Shown in pieces: positions 28,543 to 38,261 of a DNA stretch of 64,000 nt. The notes beneath the pieces are model-generated. The model was given only the letters and a program-made list of their open reading frames with translations, did no database searches and had not been told where the DNA came from. Source of the DNA: an uncultured Acidimicrobiales bacterium. Lineage in GTDB: Bacteria; Actinomycetota; Acidimicrobiia; Acidimicrobiales; SZUA-35. Location of the stretch: the NCBI GenBank assembly GCA_937997485.1, contig CALKTH010000009.1, positions 62,001-126,000 of the forward strand. Direction: 5' to 3'. The position numbers and the translations under genes are program-made. Positions within the stretch are counted from its first letter, which is position 1, and every line of letters starts with the position of its first letter.

Positions 28543-28737
28543 ATGGCGGCAAACAACACCGGCTCTTTCCACGCGACTCAAACTCTCGACCCGGAGAACC
28601 CCGACTTCAACACCATGACCGTGACGGCGGCCATGCAGTGGGTGAATGCGGCGGCCGACGACGCACGAGCCGAGCGCATGGCTCGAGTTCTTGCCCACGT
28701 TCGCCCGGAAACGGCGAGAGCGTCAACCCAACGCTGA
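28543..28737 (+). CDS. small hypothetical protein
   Basis: 64 aa, MAANNTGSFHATQTLDPENPDFNTMTVTAAMQWVNAAADDARAERMARVLAHVRPETARAS; aggag RBS. Confidence 0.5.
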   Translation: MAANNTGSFHATQTLDPENPDFNTMTVTAAMQWVNAAADDARAERMARVLAHVRPETARASTQR

Positions 28738-29400
28738 CAGCGCGGCCAGCGTTCGGTCCCACGCCAGTGCGGAATGCTTCGCGCTGTAGACCTCGGGACG
28801 GGTGTCGTTGAAGAAGGCGTGTTCGCCCTCGGCGTACACATGGAACGTGGCGTCCTTGCCCAAGCCCTGCAGCGTTGTGTCGAGTTCAGCCGCGGCCGCA
28901 GGACCGAAGAATCCATCGTTTTCGGCGATGTGGGCGACCACGGTTCCGTCCAGCGCTGACCAATCAGGCTGCGCGTCCTCCCAGGGGATCACCCCGTACC
29001 AGGGCACCGCCACACCAACGGCGTCCGGTCGTTGACACGCGAGGGTGAGGGTCAGCCCTCCTCCCATGCAGAAACCGGTCACGCCAATCTTGTCGGTTGA
29101 TCCTTCACCTCGGACCAGTTCAACGGCGCCAGACAAGTCCGTGGCGGCACGACCGAGGTCGAGTGCCATCATCGCTTTCCCCGCCTCATCGGGTTCGGAC
29201 GTCACCTCGCCGTGGTACAGATCCGGGGCCAGAGCGACGTAGCCAGCGGCGGCGAAACGGTCCGTCACATCCTTGATGTGGTCGTTGAGCCCCCACCACT
29301 CTTGGATGACGACCAGACCTGGCCCGCTCCCCGATTCGGGCCGGGCAATGTAGCCCTGCGCCGTGGACCCGTTGCTGGCAAATTCGATCATTTCTCCCAT
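28723..29400 (-). CDS. dienelactone hydrolase family protein
   Basis: VVIQEWWGLNDHIKDVTDRFAAAGYVALAPDLYHGE; GVTGFCMGGGLTL; YAEGEHAFFND. Confidence 0.92.
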   Translation of the reverse strand: MGEMIEFASNGSTAQGYIARPESGSGPGLVVIQEWWGLNDHIKDVTDRFAAAGYVALAPDLYHGEVTSEPDEAGKAMMALDLGRAATDLSGAVELVRGEGSTDKIGVTGFCMGGGLTLTLACQRPDAVGVAVPWYGVIPWEDAQPDWSALDGTVVAHIAENDGFFGPAAAAELDTTLQGLGKDATFHVYAEGEHAFFNDTRPEVYSAKHSALAWDRTLAALSALG

Positions 29401-29419
29401 GGGCGAGACACTAGGCGCC

Positions 29420-30319
29420 ATGACCACCAAGATGCCTGCCCTGTCCCTCGCCGCCGTTCCCGGCCGACGCCAGTCCACAGCCGCATTGGCGCGGGAGATC
29501 GAAGAGCGAGGCTTCAGCGGCATCTACTGCCCGAGCTTCGGTGATGCGCTGGGGTTGTGTCTCTCGATCGCCCACGAGACCTCGACGATCACATTCGGCA
29601 CCTCGATTCAGCCGATCTATCTCCAGCACCCGGTTGCGCTGGCGACGACGGCGTCGTATCTGCACGAGATGGCAGAGGGCCGCTTCCGTCTCGGCCTCGG
29701 CGTCACGCACGGACCCGTCATCGAGCGCCTCGGCGTCTCGACCGGCAAGCCGCTGACTGACATGCGCGAGTACGTGGGGACGATGCGAGCGGCAGCGGAC
29801 AAGATGGGTGGCCTGCCCCCGGTCATCCTCGCCACCCTCCGAGACAAGATGGTCGGGCTCTCCGGTGAGATCGCTGAGGGGGCGGTGTGGGCGAATGCGT
29901 CTCGCTCCCGCATGGACCACTCGCTCTCGTTGCTGCCGGAGGGCGACTTCTCGATCGGCAACATGATTCCAACGGTGATCGACGACGACATCGAGGCCGC
30001 CCGAGCCCGCAATCGCAAGACGCTGAGCGGCTACGTGGCGCTGCCGAACTACCGGAACTACTGGAAGGAAGCGGGCTACGAGGCGGAGATGACTGCGGCT
30101 GAGGCGGCGATGGACGCCGGTGACCGCGACGGCGTTGCCGCTGCCATGTCGGACGCTTGGCTTGACGATTGCACGCTCAGCGGATCTGTGGAACGAGTGC
30201 GCGACGGCGTCGAGGCATGGTTCGACGCCGGCGTAGACACCCCGATCCTCGTGCCTTCAAGTACGAGCGGTGGCCAGCAGAAGGCGTTCGCCGAACTCTT
30301 CGCCGCCTACGCCGACTAG
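29420..30319 (+). CDS. LLM-class F420-dependent oxidoreductase
   Basis: ALAREIEERGFSGIYCPSFGDALGLCLSIAHETSTITFGTSIQPIYLQHP...GRFRLGLGVTHG. Confidence 0.87.
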   Translation: MTTKMPALSLAAVPGRRQSTAALAREIEERGFSGIYCPSFGDALGLCLSIAHETSTITFGTSIQPIYLQHPVALATTASYLHEMAEGRFRLGLGVTHGPVIERLGVSTGKPLTDMREYVGTMRAAADKMGGLPPVILATLRDKMVGLSGEIAEGAVWANASRSRMDHSLSLLPEGDFSIGNMIPTVIDDDIEAARARNRKTLSGYVALPNYRNYWKEAGYEAEMTAAEAAMDAGDRDGVAAAMSDAWLDDCTLSGSVERVRDGVEAWFDAGVDTPILVPSSTSGGQQKAFAELFAAYAD

Positions 30320-30329
30320 CTGGCCACGG

Positions 30330-31478
30330 TCAGAGGCCGAGTTGGCGTGAGGCGAGGTCTCGCATGATCTCTTCGGACCCGCCACCGATGGCCTGGACTC
30401 GCACCTCGCGATACAGACGTTCGACGGTGTCACCCCGCAGATAGCTGGCCCCACCCAGGATCTGGGCAGCCTCGCGAGCGCAGAATTCGAACGTCATCGT
30501 GGCGTCCACCTTCGCCTCGGAGATCTCAACCACCGGGTCGTCACCCTGGTTGAGCCGCCACGCCAGCGTCTCGATCCAGGCCTGGCACGCATTGATTCGC
30601 CGGTCCATCTCGACCAGCTTGTGGCGGATCACTTGGTGCTGGGACAACTTCTTGCCGAAGGTCTCCCGCTCCCGAGCCCAGTTCAGCGCTTCGTCGAAAC
30701 ACACTCGGGCGAAGGCCACCGACTGAGCGGCGAGATCGATGCGCTCAGGGTTGAAGTTGTTCACGATCATCGAGAACCCGGCGCCCTCTTCGCCCAGGAG
30801 GTTCTCGGCTGGTACCCGCACGTCGTCGAAGAACAACGTCGCCGTGTCCGAGGCAAGCCAGCCCATCTTGTCGAGCTTTTGCCGCTCAATACCTTCGGCG
30901 TCACCGTCGATGACCAGCATCGAGAGACCTGCAGGTCCCTCTCCCCCGGTGCGCACCGCAGCGGTGAAGAAGTCGGCTCGCATGCCTGAGGTGATGAAGG
31001 TCTTGGAGCCGTTCACGATGTAGTGATCGCCATCGCGCTTGGCCGTGGTCTTTATCCGGGCCACATCGGAGCCGCCAGAGGGTTCGGTGATCGCCAACGC
31101 TCCGATGGCCTCACCAGACATGCACGGCGTCAGCACTCGGGCCTTGGTCTCATCTGAGCCAAACTTCTGGACCGGCGGGAGACCGATGTAGTTCGACAAC
31201 AGCGCAGCGACCACACCACCAGAGCCGGCCTTTGACACTTCCTGCATCAGCACGAGCCGCATGAGGGCGTCTCTCTGACCGTGCCCGCCGTACTCCTCGT
31301 CGAAACCATCGCCGAAGAAACCAATCGCCCCGGCCTTGTTGTACAACTCCCGGGGCACCTCGCCATCGAGGTCCCACTGGTGCACGTTCGGCGTGATTTC
31401 TTTCTCTGTGAACTGACGCACCACGTCGCGGAATGCATGGTGATCGTCATTGAAGAAGGGGTTGGAAACCTGGACCAT
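30330..31478 (-). CDS. acyl-CoA dehydrogenase
   Basis: ALAITEPSGGSDVARIKTTAKRDGDHYIVNGSKTFITSGMRADF...RERETFGKKLSQHQVIRHKLVEM...ILGGASYLRGDTVERLYREVRVQAIGGGSEEIMRDL. Confidence 0.95.
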   Translation of the reverse strand: MVQVSNPFFNDDHHAFRDVVRQFTEKEITPNVHQWDLDGEVPRELYNKAGAIGFFGDGFDEEYGGHGQRDALMRLVLMQEVSKAGSGGVVAALLSNYIGLPPVQKFGSDETKARVLTPCMSGEAIGALAITEPSGGSDVARIKTTAKRDGDHYIVNGSKTFITSGMRADFFTAAVRTGGEGPAGLSMLVIDGDAEGIERQKLDKMGWLASDTATLFFDDVRVPAENLLGEEGAGFSMIVNNFNPERIDLAAQSVAFARVCFDEALNWARERETFGKKLSQHQVIRHKLVEMDRRINACQAWIETLAWRLNQGDDPVVEISEAKVDATMTFEFCAREAAQILGGASYLRGDTVERLYREVRVQAIGGGSEEIMRDLASRQLGL

Positions 31479-31495
31479 GGCTCAGACCATAGAAG

Positions 31496-32326
31496 TCAGG
31501 TCAGCTCTCGAAGTAACTCACTGGCCACGGCGAGGTCTGCCCCTCCGCCCGACGCCGCGTGTTCAGCCACGAGTTGCACGCCCGCTGAGCTCACGATTCG
31601 GTCAACCAAACCGGTCGGCACGACTTCGAAAGGGGCAACGAATGCTGGCAAGCTCCGGTCGTCGGTGCGTTGCACGATCTCCTGCCAATACGGCTCGGGG
31701 ACACGACGACCCACACCGGCGACGAGCCAGACCGGTGTACCCGAGGCGCGAGCGACGGCAGCGGCGAGATAGCTGCCCACGTCGGTAAGAGCGGCAAGCG
31801 GACCCAGTGCGGCGGCTTCGATCACCACAAGGTCTGCCTCTTCCACCGCGCCAGCTGCGTGACCGGGATCGATCGCCTCGGCGTCGATCTCCGCTCGGTC
31901 CAGGCGACGGACGGCAGCGTGGCCCTGGCCCTCGATGTCCAGTGCCAGCACACGCAGATCGCCCCGCCGAGCCAGCCCCCGCACGGTCTGGTCGGGCCAG
32001 CCAGCGATGAGGACCGTGGCCTCATCGGGGAAGGCGTGACTGAGTTCCTTGGATGTGGGGTCGTCCTCGAGCTGCTCGATCACCTGTCTCGCTGCCCGAT
32101 ACGGCTCTGGGGACGTCACGAGTTTGGTCGCCATCCACCACAGTGGGCCGACGCTTGGCTGCCGGGTTAGCAGGCGGCGACAGGAAGTGACCATGGCGGC
32201 CGGATCATCGCCAAACACCGAGATCGCAGATGCTGCCTCCTGCACCAACATCGAAGCGTCGGCACCGGCAGCGCGGGCCACGTAGCGGAGGTGTTCGATC
32301 GGATGCACGGCCCCGACCCTAGTCAT
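31496..32326 (-). CDS. eIF-2B/MtnA-like superfamily protein (putative)
   Basis: VLIAGWPDQTVRGLARRGDLRVLALDIEG...EEADLVVIEAAALGPLAALTDVGSYLAAAVARASGTPVWLVAGVGRRVPEPYW. Confidence 0.55.
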   Translation of the reverse strand: MTRVGAVHPIEHLRYVARAAGADASMLVQEAASAISVFGDDPAAMVTSCRRLLTRQPSVGPLWWMATKLVTSPEPYRAARQVIEQLEDDPTSKELSHAFPDEATVLIAGWPDQTVRGLARRGDLRVLALDIEGQGHAAVRRLDRAEIDAEAIDPGHAAGAVEEADLVVIEAAALGPLAALTDVGSYLAAAVARASGTPVWLVAGVGRRVPEPYWQEIVQRTDDRSLPAFVAPFEVVPTGLVDRIVSSAGVQLVAEHAASGGGADLAVASELLRELT

Positions 32327-32433
32327 CGAGATCGCCAGCGGAGCCACCCGGGCTCACCGCTGATCGAACGAATCCAGACGAACCCATCGCAGAAGTTCGG
32401 AGTCGGCCTCAGGGTGCGCTAGCCTCGCCCGCC

Positions 32434-32916
32434 GTGGCTGAAGCACCCAGCGACCTGATCCTCGATTCGATTCGGGGAGAGGGCTACCCCCTTCGAGATT
32501 GGTTGACGTCGTTCCCATTTTTGATGGTTGCGCTCGACCCCTACACGCACGAAAGCGCCTGGATTCTCGAGACGGCTGGCCGTTTCCTTCGCCACTATCA
32601 GCCGGCTGACATTCGCACCTGCTGGCTCGTCACGGCCGACGATGAAGGCTGCAAGCAGTTCCTTGGGCCGTGGGCCGACGAGTTCCTGACCTTCGCCGAT
32701 CCAGACCGCACTGCGGTCACCGGCCTCGGTTTGTCGCAGCTCCCCTCGCTCGTTCATGTTCGGTCCGACGGTTTCACCCAAACGGCGGGTGGATGGGATC
32801 CGCTGGCCTGGCGCGAGATCGGCGCCGATCTGGCGAAGATCCTCTCGTGGAGTCGCCCCACGGTGCCGGCTCCGGGCGACCCCGTGCCCTACAACGGCAC
32901 CCCCGTCGCCGGCTGA
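32434..32916 (+). CDS. hypothetical protein, possible thioredoxin-like fold
   Basis: MAEAPSDLILDSIRGEGYPLRDWLTSFPFLMVALDPYTHESAWILETAGRFLRHYQPADIRTCWLVTADDEGCKQFLG...LPSLVHVRSDG. Confidence 0.65.
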   Translation: MAEAPSDLILDSIRGEGYPLRDWLTSFPFLMVALDPYTHESAWILETAGRFLRHYQPADIRTCWLVTADDEGCKQFLGPWADEFLTFADPDRTAVTGLGLSQLPSLVHVRSDGFTQTAGGWDPLAWREIGADLAKILSWSRPTVPAPGDPVPYNGTPVAG

Positions 32917-33017
32917 CGCTCTGGTCTCACGGATCCCGCACGCCGGGATCGCTCCTCGCCTGAGCGACATGACCGTGGCGCTTCACACACACGGCCAAAA
33001 TCTGCGAAGGTCTGCAC

Positions 33018-34433
33018 ATGGTGGTGACACGGGTTGAGCGGATGGTGCGGCGAGTTCGACGCTGGGTTCCTGGGGCATCGAACACATTTCACGTCGGCCC
33101 GGATCTCTCCGATCAGGACCAGCGACAGCTTCGGGTACTGATCGACGACACCATCGCCGGTCGCGGCGGTGAAGTGGCCGCTCGCCGCCGAGCAGGCGAC
33201 ATCGGCACGGCCTTTCTGTCCTTGAACGAGTCCGGTCGGCGCCGCTTCTTCGAACTGCTGGCCAACGACTACGGGGCCGACGACGAAGCGGTGAACGTGG
33301 CGATCGAAACGGCCCGGCGGGCGCTGCCTGAAGAGCGGCGAACCGTCCTCAACGACCTGCGCTCAGTGCTGGAACCGCCGCACGATCGTCTCCTGCGAAA
33401 GTTTCTCGGGTTGGAAGGCGGTCTGGCGTTTCTCGTCGACCTGCGAGAGGAGCTTCTGGTTCACCGAGGCACCGATCCCGCCCTCAGCTCACTTGACCAG
33501 AGCCTGCGAAGCATTCTGGAACAGTGGTTCGATGTCGGACTGTTGCAACTGCAACGGCTGACCTGGGACTCACCTGCTTCGCTGCTGGAAAAGTTGATCG
33601 AATACGAAGCAGTCCATGCCATCGAGTCCTGGAACGATCTTCGGGGTCGCCTCGGGACCGGCCGCCGCTGCTACGCCTTCCTTCACCCGGGGATGCCGGG
33701 CGAACCGCTGATCTTCGTCGAGGTCGCTCTCGTCCAGGGCATCGCTGAGGCGCTTCCGCCGTTGCTCGACCATGACGCAACCCGGGTTACCGAGACCGAC
33801 GCCGACACTGCGATCTTCTATTCGATTTCGAACTGTCACCGGGGGCTGGCCGGCGTTTCGCTCGGCGACTTCTTGATCAAGCGGGTGGTCGAGGAGATCA
33901 ATCACGACCTCCCGAACATCGAACACTTCGCGACCCTCTCGCCGGTCCCCGGATTTCGTCGCTGGCTTCAGCGCTCGTTGGAGAGCGAACCATCTGAGAA
34001 CGGTGACCGACCGTTGCTCGGCCCCGGCGAGCGCCATCTACTCTCGCCCGGATCACCCGAGAACGCGGATGCAGCATTACGCAGGCTCATCTCCGGTTCA
34101 TGGCCAGCACAACCCGGCGACATGGACAGAGTGAAGCCTGTGCTCGTCCAGTTGGTCTCCCGCTATCTGTTGGACACCTCGGACCGAGGCCGATCGGCCG
34201 ACCCCGTTGCGAACTTCCACCTCTCGAACGGCGCATCGCTGGATCGGGTGAACTGGTGGGCCAACCCCGGATCGATCGGTTGGGAACGAGGTCTCAGCAT
34301 GATGGTGAACTACCGCTATCGCCTCCGGTCCATTGAAGAGAACCACGACCGCTACGTCGGCCGGAGCGAGGTGGTCGTCAGCGATGACGTGCGCCGTCTC
34401 ACGAACACCATCCCCGCCCCCAAGAGCGATTGA
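33018..34433 (+). CDS. malonyl-CoA decarboxylase
   Basis: RRFFELLANDYGADDEAV; EAVHAIESWNDLRGRLGTGRRCYAFLHPGMPGEPLIFVEVALVQGIA; YSISNCHRGLAGVSLGDFLIKRVVEEI; LSPVPGFRRWL. Confidence 0.95.
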   Translation: MVVTRVERMVRRVRRWVPGASNTFHVGPDLSDQDQRQLRVLIDDTIAGRGGEVAARRRAGDIGTAFLSLNESGRRRFFELLANDYGADDEAVNVAIETARRALPEERRTVLNDLRSVLEPPHDRLLRKFLGLEGGLAFLVDLREELLVHRGTDPALSSLDQSLRSILEQWFDVGLLQLQRLTWDSPASLLEKLIEYEAVHAIESWNDLRGRLGTGRRCYAFLHPGMPGEPLIFVEVALVQGIAEALPPLLDHDATRVTETDADTAIFYSISNCHRGLAGVSLGDFLIKRVVEEINHDLPNIEHFATLSPVPGFRRWLQRSLESEPSENGDRPLLGPGERHLLSPGSPENADAALRRLISGSWPAQPGDMDRVKPVLVQLVSRYLLDTSDRGRSADPVANFHLSNGASLDRVNWWANPGSIGWERGLSMMVNYRYRLRSIEENHDRYVGRSEVVVSDDVRRLTNTIPAPKSD

Positions 34434-34441
34434 AAGGCACC

Positions 34442-34846
34442 ATGTCCACCCCGATCGATCCCTCAGCTCCCGGCCCAGACGTCATGGCTTTTCTCACCGA
34501 ACGCCACCTGGCCACCCTCACGACCTCACGAGCCGATGGCACGCCTCAGGTAACGCCGGTCGGCTTCACCTATGACCCCGAGACCCGGCTTGCTCGGGTC
34601 ATCACATGGACGAGCTCATGGAAGAGCCGTCATGTCGAGCGCGAGCCAGGACAACGAGTTGCGCTCTGCCAGGTTGATGGCGGTCGATGGCTCACGCTCT
34701 ACGGCGCAGCAGTGACTCGCACCGACAGCACAGCGACACGCGAAGGCGTCGAGCGATATGCGGAGCGCTACCGACAGCCCAAGGATCGAGATGATCGCTC
34801 TGTCATCGAGATCACGGTTGATCGGATCGTGGGCCGGGCAGGATGA
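34442..34846 (+). CDS. PPOX-class F420-dependent enzyme
   Basis: FLTERHLATLTTSRADGTPQVTPVGFTYDPETRLARVITWTSSWKSRHVEREPGQRVALCQVDGGRWLTLYG. Confidence 0.88.
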   Translation: MSTPIDPSAPGPDVMAFLTERHLATLTTSRADGTPQVTPVGFTYDPETRLARVITWTSSWKSRHVEREPGQRVALCQVDGGRWLTLYGAAVTRTDSTATREGVERYAERYRQPKDRDDRSVIEITVDRIVGRAG

Positions 34847-36071
34847 TGACGAACTCCGAGCCTTGACCTTCCACGGCGGAAGCGGTGATACGACCACCGT
34901 GACGCTCGACGATGCGCCGGCACACTGAGAGACCGATCCCTGATCCTTCGTATTCGGCCCGACCGTGAAGCCGCTGGAAGACAGTGAAGATCTTCTCTGC
35001 GTGATGTTCGCCGAATCCGATGCCGTTGTCGGCAACCACGATTCGATACCACCGGTCATGTTTCGCTGCCTCAACCCCGACGTTCGCCGTGAGCTCAGCA
35101 CCGCTGAGCGGACGGGAAACGATCGTCACCAGTGGAGAGCGGTCGCTGTGACGAAACTTGAGCGCGTTGCCGATCAGATTCTGGAACAACTGGCGCATTT
35201 GTGTCTCGTCAGCGTCGACGACCGGGAGCGTGTCGACGTCGAGGGTTGCCCCGGAGTCGGACACCACGACTTCGAGGTCACCGAGCACAACTTCGACGAC
35301 CTCGTTCAGATCGCTCGACGCGAACGCTTCGCCTTGGGTCGTGACACGAGAAAAGGTCAGCAGATCATCGATCAGGCGCTGCATGCGTCCGGCGGCACCG
35401 TTGATGCGAGCGAGGTAGTCCAGGTTGCGCTCGCTCAGCTCGTCAGCGGCCTTGGCCGTCAATCGGTCGGAGAAGGTCGTGATCTTGCGCAGCGGCTCCT
35501 GGAGGTCGTGAGAAGCGACGTAGGCGAAGTCCGACAAATCACGATTGCTCTCCTCGAGCCGACGGTTGGCAGCCACGAGCCGCTCCTCCGCCAGGTGGCG
35601 ATCCGTTTGGTCCCGCCCGGTGGCGACGACCACGATCATCTCGCCTGCCTCATTGAAGTACGGGGCATCGTTCCACTCGACCCATGCCTTCGCGCCGTCT
35701 GCACCAGTCATCTCCACCAGATTCTTGACGAGGGGGTCACCTGGCCGAAGCGCCTGGATGCGGGCAAGGCTCGCCTCTGCGTCGGCCCGATGGTCGACCG
35801 GGGTGAGTTGGGCCAACGGCAGCGTCACCAGCTCAGATCGACGCATGCCGTAAAAGGCGGCGAAGGAGCGGTTCGTGTACACGATCTCGCCTGACGGCTG
35901 ATACACGCAGAGCATGTCCTCTTGCTGCTCAACGAACGAGTAGAACAGCGGAAAGACGGCCTCGATGTCGCCCGGGCGCTCGTCCCAAGCGACGTCGTTG
36001 AGCACGCGCTCGATCGCCGACGGCGTGTAGGTCGGAAGCGCCTCATCCAGATGCGGTGGCGGCTGCTGCAT
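34812..36071 (-). CDS. PAS-domain sensor histidine kinase
   Basis: PAS (FAAFYGMRRSELVTLPLAQLTP), DFAYVASHDLQEPLRKITTFSDRL, FQNLIGNALKFRH, RIVVADNGIGFGEHHAEKIFTVFQRLHGRAEYEGSGIGLSVCRRIVERHGG. Confidence 0.95.
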   Translation of the reverse strand: MQQPPPHLDEALPTYTPSAIERVLNDVAWDERPGDIEAVFPLFYSFVEQQEDMLCVYQPSGEIVYTNRSFAAFYGMRRSELVTLPLAQLTPVDHRADAEASLARIQALRPGDPLVKNLVEMTGADGAKAWVEWNDAPYFNEAGEMIVVVATGRDQTDRHLAEERLVAANRRLEESNRDLSDFAYVASHDLQEPLRKITTFSDRLTAKAADELSERNLDYLARINGAAGRMQRLIDDLLTFSRVTTQGEAFASSDLNEVVEVVLGDLEVVVSDSGATLDVDTLPVVDADETQMRQLFQNLIGNALKFRHSDRSPLVTIVSRPLSGAELTANVGVEAAKHDRWYRIVVADNGIGFGEHHAEKIFTVFQRLHGRAEYEGSGIGLSVCRRIVERHGGRITASAVEGQGSEFVIILPGPRSDQP

Positions 36072-36211
36072 GAGCCACCATCGGCCGGATCCCCCAGCGA
36101 TCAAGCCGAGCGTGGGCAATATCCCCCTGTTCCCCGCTTCAGTTGGTGTGCTGTTCTACCGTTCACACACGGAGTTGCTCAACGGCGAGTGACCCGACAT
36201 TGGAGTACATC

Positions 36212-36388
36212 ATGCAGACCCCGACTGACCCGGCTCGACTCCTCGGCCGCTACTCGACTGTGCACACCACCGGTGGCGTGGTTGGTGGAACCATCCTCGC
36301 GGCAGGATCCGGAGGCGTTTCCATCGTCGTCGACCAGCAGGTCCGGCGCTACACCCCGGGTGAGGTACTCCGCATCACCGCTGGCTGA
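36212..36388 (+). CDS. small hypothetical protein
   Basis: 58 aa, MQTPTDPARLLGRYSTVHTTGGVVGGTILAAGSGGVSIVVDQQVRRYTPGEVLRITAG; ggag RBS. Confidence 0.55.
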   Translation: MQTPTDPARLLGRYSTVHTTGGVVGGTILAAGSGGVSIVVDQQVRRYTPGEVLRITAG

Positions 36389-36419
36389 GGCCTCTGCGCA
36401 TTGGTGCAAGTCTGATGAA

Positions 36420-37040
36420 TCAGCGGTGCAGGCGTTCTGCGTCGAGCACGATGATCTTGCCCCGACCGGTTTGCACCAGGTCTTCCTCGCGAAGATCCGT
36501 CAAGACTCGAGCGGTTGCCTCCCGAGTCGCACCGACCCAGTCCGCCAGCTCCTGTTGGGTGATCTGGAGGTCGGTGTGACCTCGCTCTTCGACAAGAAGC
36601 AGCAGCCGTTGGGCGACACGGACGGACAGCTCTTCTGAGCGGCCCCCGTGCTGCGTTCCGAGCTGCCGCAGCCGCCGTGCCATCTGCTTGCAGATACCCA
36701 CGGCGAGCGCCGGTTGTTGGGTGAGCACGTCAGTAAACCGCTGACCGGTCAGCACCCACACCGACACGGTGCCCTTCGCCGTCATGGTCGCGGAGCGAGG
36801 TCCGCCGTCGAGTGGTGCGAGCTCGCCCACGAGCTCTCCCGGCCCGCGCTCTGCCAGTAGAAGTTGCGCGCCGGTGCTCGTCGTCACCGTGATGCGCACC
36901 GTTCCGTGTTCGATGGCGAAGACTTCATCTGTTCGCTGGCCTTCCATGGCCAGAACATGACCGTCGCGAAGCTCGACGCCGCGCCCAAGAGCACGGATCG
37001 CTTCCCACTCCGCGGAGTTGAGTTGACGAAGTGCGTTCAC
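36420..37040 (-). CDS. Crp/Fnr family transcriptional regulator
   Basis: cNMP-binding fold (GTVRITVTTSTGAQLLLAERGPGELVGELAPLDGGPRSATMTAKG) and HTH TQQELADWVGATREATARVLTDLREEDLV. Confidence 0.93.
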   Translation of the reverse strand: MNALRQLNSAEWEAIRALGRGVELRDGHVLAMEGQRTDEVFAIEHGTVRITVTTSTGAQLLLAERGPGELVGELAPLDGGPRSATMTAKGTVSVWVLTGQRFTDVLTQQPALAVGICKQMARRLRQLGTQHGGRSEELSVRVAQRLLLLVEERGHTDLQITQQELADWVGATREATARVLTDLREEDLVQTGRGKIIVLDAERLHR

Positions 37041-37237
37041 CCGTCGACAAACCGTTCTCGCATACGGGTCACCTCGGACTTGCTGCGGTCATCCATTCGG
37101 TCGAATCGCTTCTGAGCGACGACCACACGTCGACCAGCGCGATGCTGCTTGACCGACCGTCGACCGCGGGCTGCGGTGCGGAACGGCCAGGCAATGCCGC
37201 GGAACGGTGCGGAGAGAACAGAAGCAAGGCTCGGCAT
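37037..37237 (-). CDS. small basic hypothetical protein
   Basis: 66 aa, overlaps crp start by 4 nt; no family recognised. Confidence 0.35.
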   Translation of the reverse strand: MPSLASVLSAPFRGIAWPFRTAARGRRSVKQHRAGRRVVVAQKRFDRMDDRSKSEVTRMRERFVDG

Positions 37238-37367
37238 GGCCGAGATTGTGCCATTCCCGGCGGTTCACTGCCCCTTTCTCAGGACAGATTGCTCTCGAAA
37301 GCCCCGACGGCCTCTCACGAGTGACCACCCTCTTTCCCTGCTCCATCGCCAGCCGTATATTCCCGGC

Positions 37368-38225
37368 ATGCCAGCGACACCGGACCTCACGACCGAGGTG
37401 ATCACTCCTGCCATTGGCGCCGAGATCGAAGGGATCGATCTGGGTCTGCCTCACGACGACGACACGTGGAACCGCCTCCACCAGCTACTGCTCGAGCATC
37501 AAGTCCTCGTCTTCCGCGGTCAGCACCTCGACCCTCGCAGGATGGTGGATATGGGTCGGGCCTTCGGAGAGCTGGGAGCCCGGCATCACACCTACGTGAC
37601 GCACGCCGACGCGGACGACGTCGTCATCTTGGACTGGCATGGAGACATGAAGCCCGATGCCGCCGAGTGGCACTCGGACATGACGTATCGGGCCCAACCC
37701 CCGTTCGCTTCGATTCTCCAAGCGGTCGTTCTGCCGCCATCGGGAGGCGACACGCTCTTCGCAAACATGTATGCGGTGCACGATGCCCTCGACTCCGGAT
37801 TGCGTTCCGATCTGGCCGAGCTTCAGGCGGTCCACGACATGGGAGCATTCCGGACGCCCGCCTACACCGAAGGCGGCAATGCGGGTATCGACGCAGCGAT
37901 GGTGGCGGCCGGCTCCGCGGTTCATCCGATCATCGCCCACCATCCCGTCACACAGCGGCCTTACCTGAACGTCAGCGAGTCCTTTACCCGCTTCGTCATC
38001 GGCCTCTCGGCTCCCGAAAGTGGCCGGCTCCTGACACACGTGTTCGACCTCACGAACCGACCCGAGTTCCACATGCGTCTTCGTTGGCAGGCGGGCACGG
38101 TCGCCATGTGGGACAACCGAGCAACGCAGCACTACGCCGTGAACGACTATCTGCCGGCTCGGCGAGTGATGCACCGGGTTGCGGTAGCCACCGATGCCCG
38201 CTCATGTACCGCCGCGCCGACATGA
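37368..38225 (+). CDS. TauD/TfdA family dioxygenase
   Basis: VLVFRGQHLDPRRMVDMGRAFGELG; EWHSDMTYRAQPPFASIL (HxD); MWDNRATQHYAVNDY. Confidence 0.93.
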   Translation: MPATPDLTTEVITPAIGAEIEGIDLGLPHDDDTWNRLHQLLLEHQVLVFRGQHLDPRRMVDMGRAFGELGARHHTYVTHADADDVVILDWHGDMKPDAAEWHSDMTYRAQPPFASILQAVVLPPSGGDTLFANMYAVHDALDSGLRSDLAELQAVHDMGAFRTPAYTEGGNAGIDAAMVAAGSAVHPIIAHHPVTQRPYLNVSESFTRFVIGLSAPESGRLLTHVFDLTNRPEFHMRLRWQAGTVAMWDNRATQHYAVNDYLPARRVMHRVAVATDARSCTAAPT

Positions 38226-38261
38226 ACCGCCGCGCAACGGCGGAGTCAAGCGGCGCCGACG

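Noticed and set aside
34812-36071. Two-component system
   Set aside because: Histidine kinase present, but no adjacent response regulator; the Crp/Fnr gene is a separate one-component regulator.
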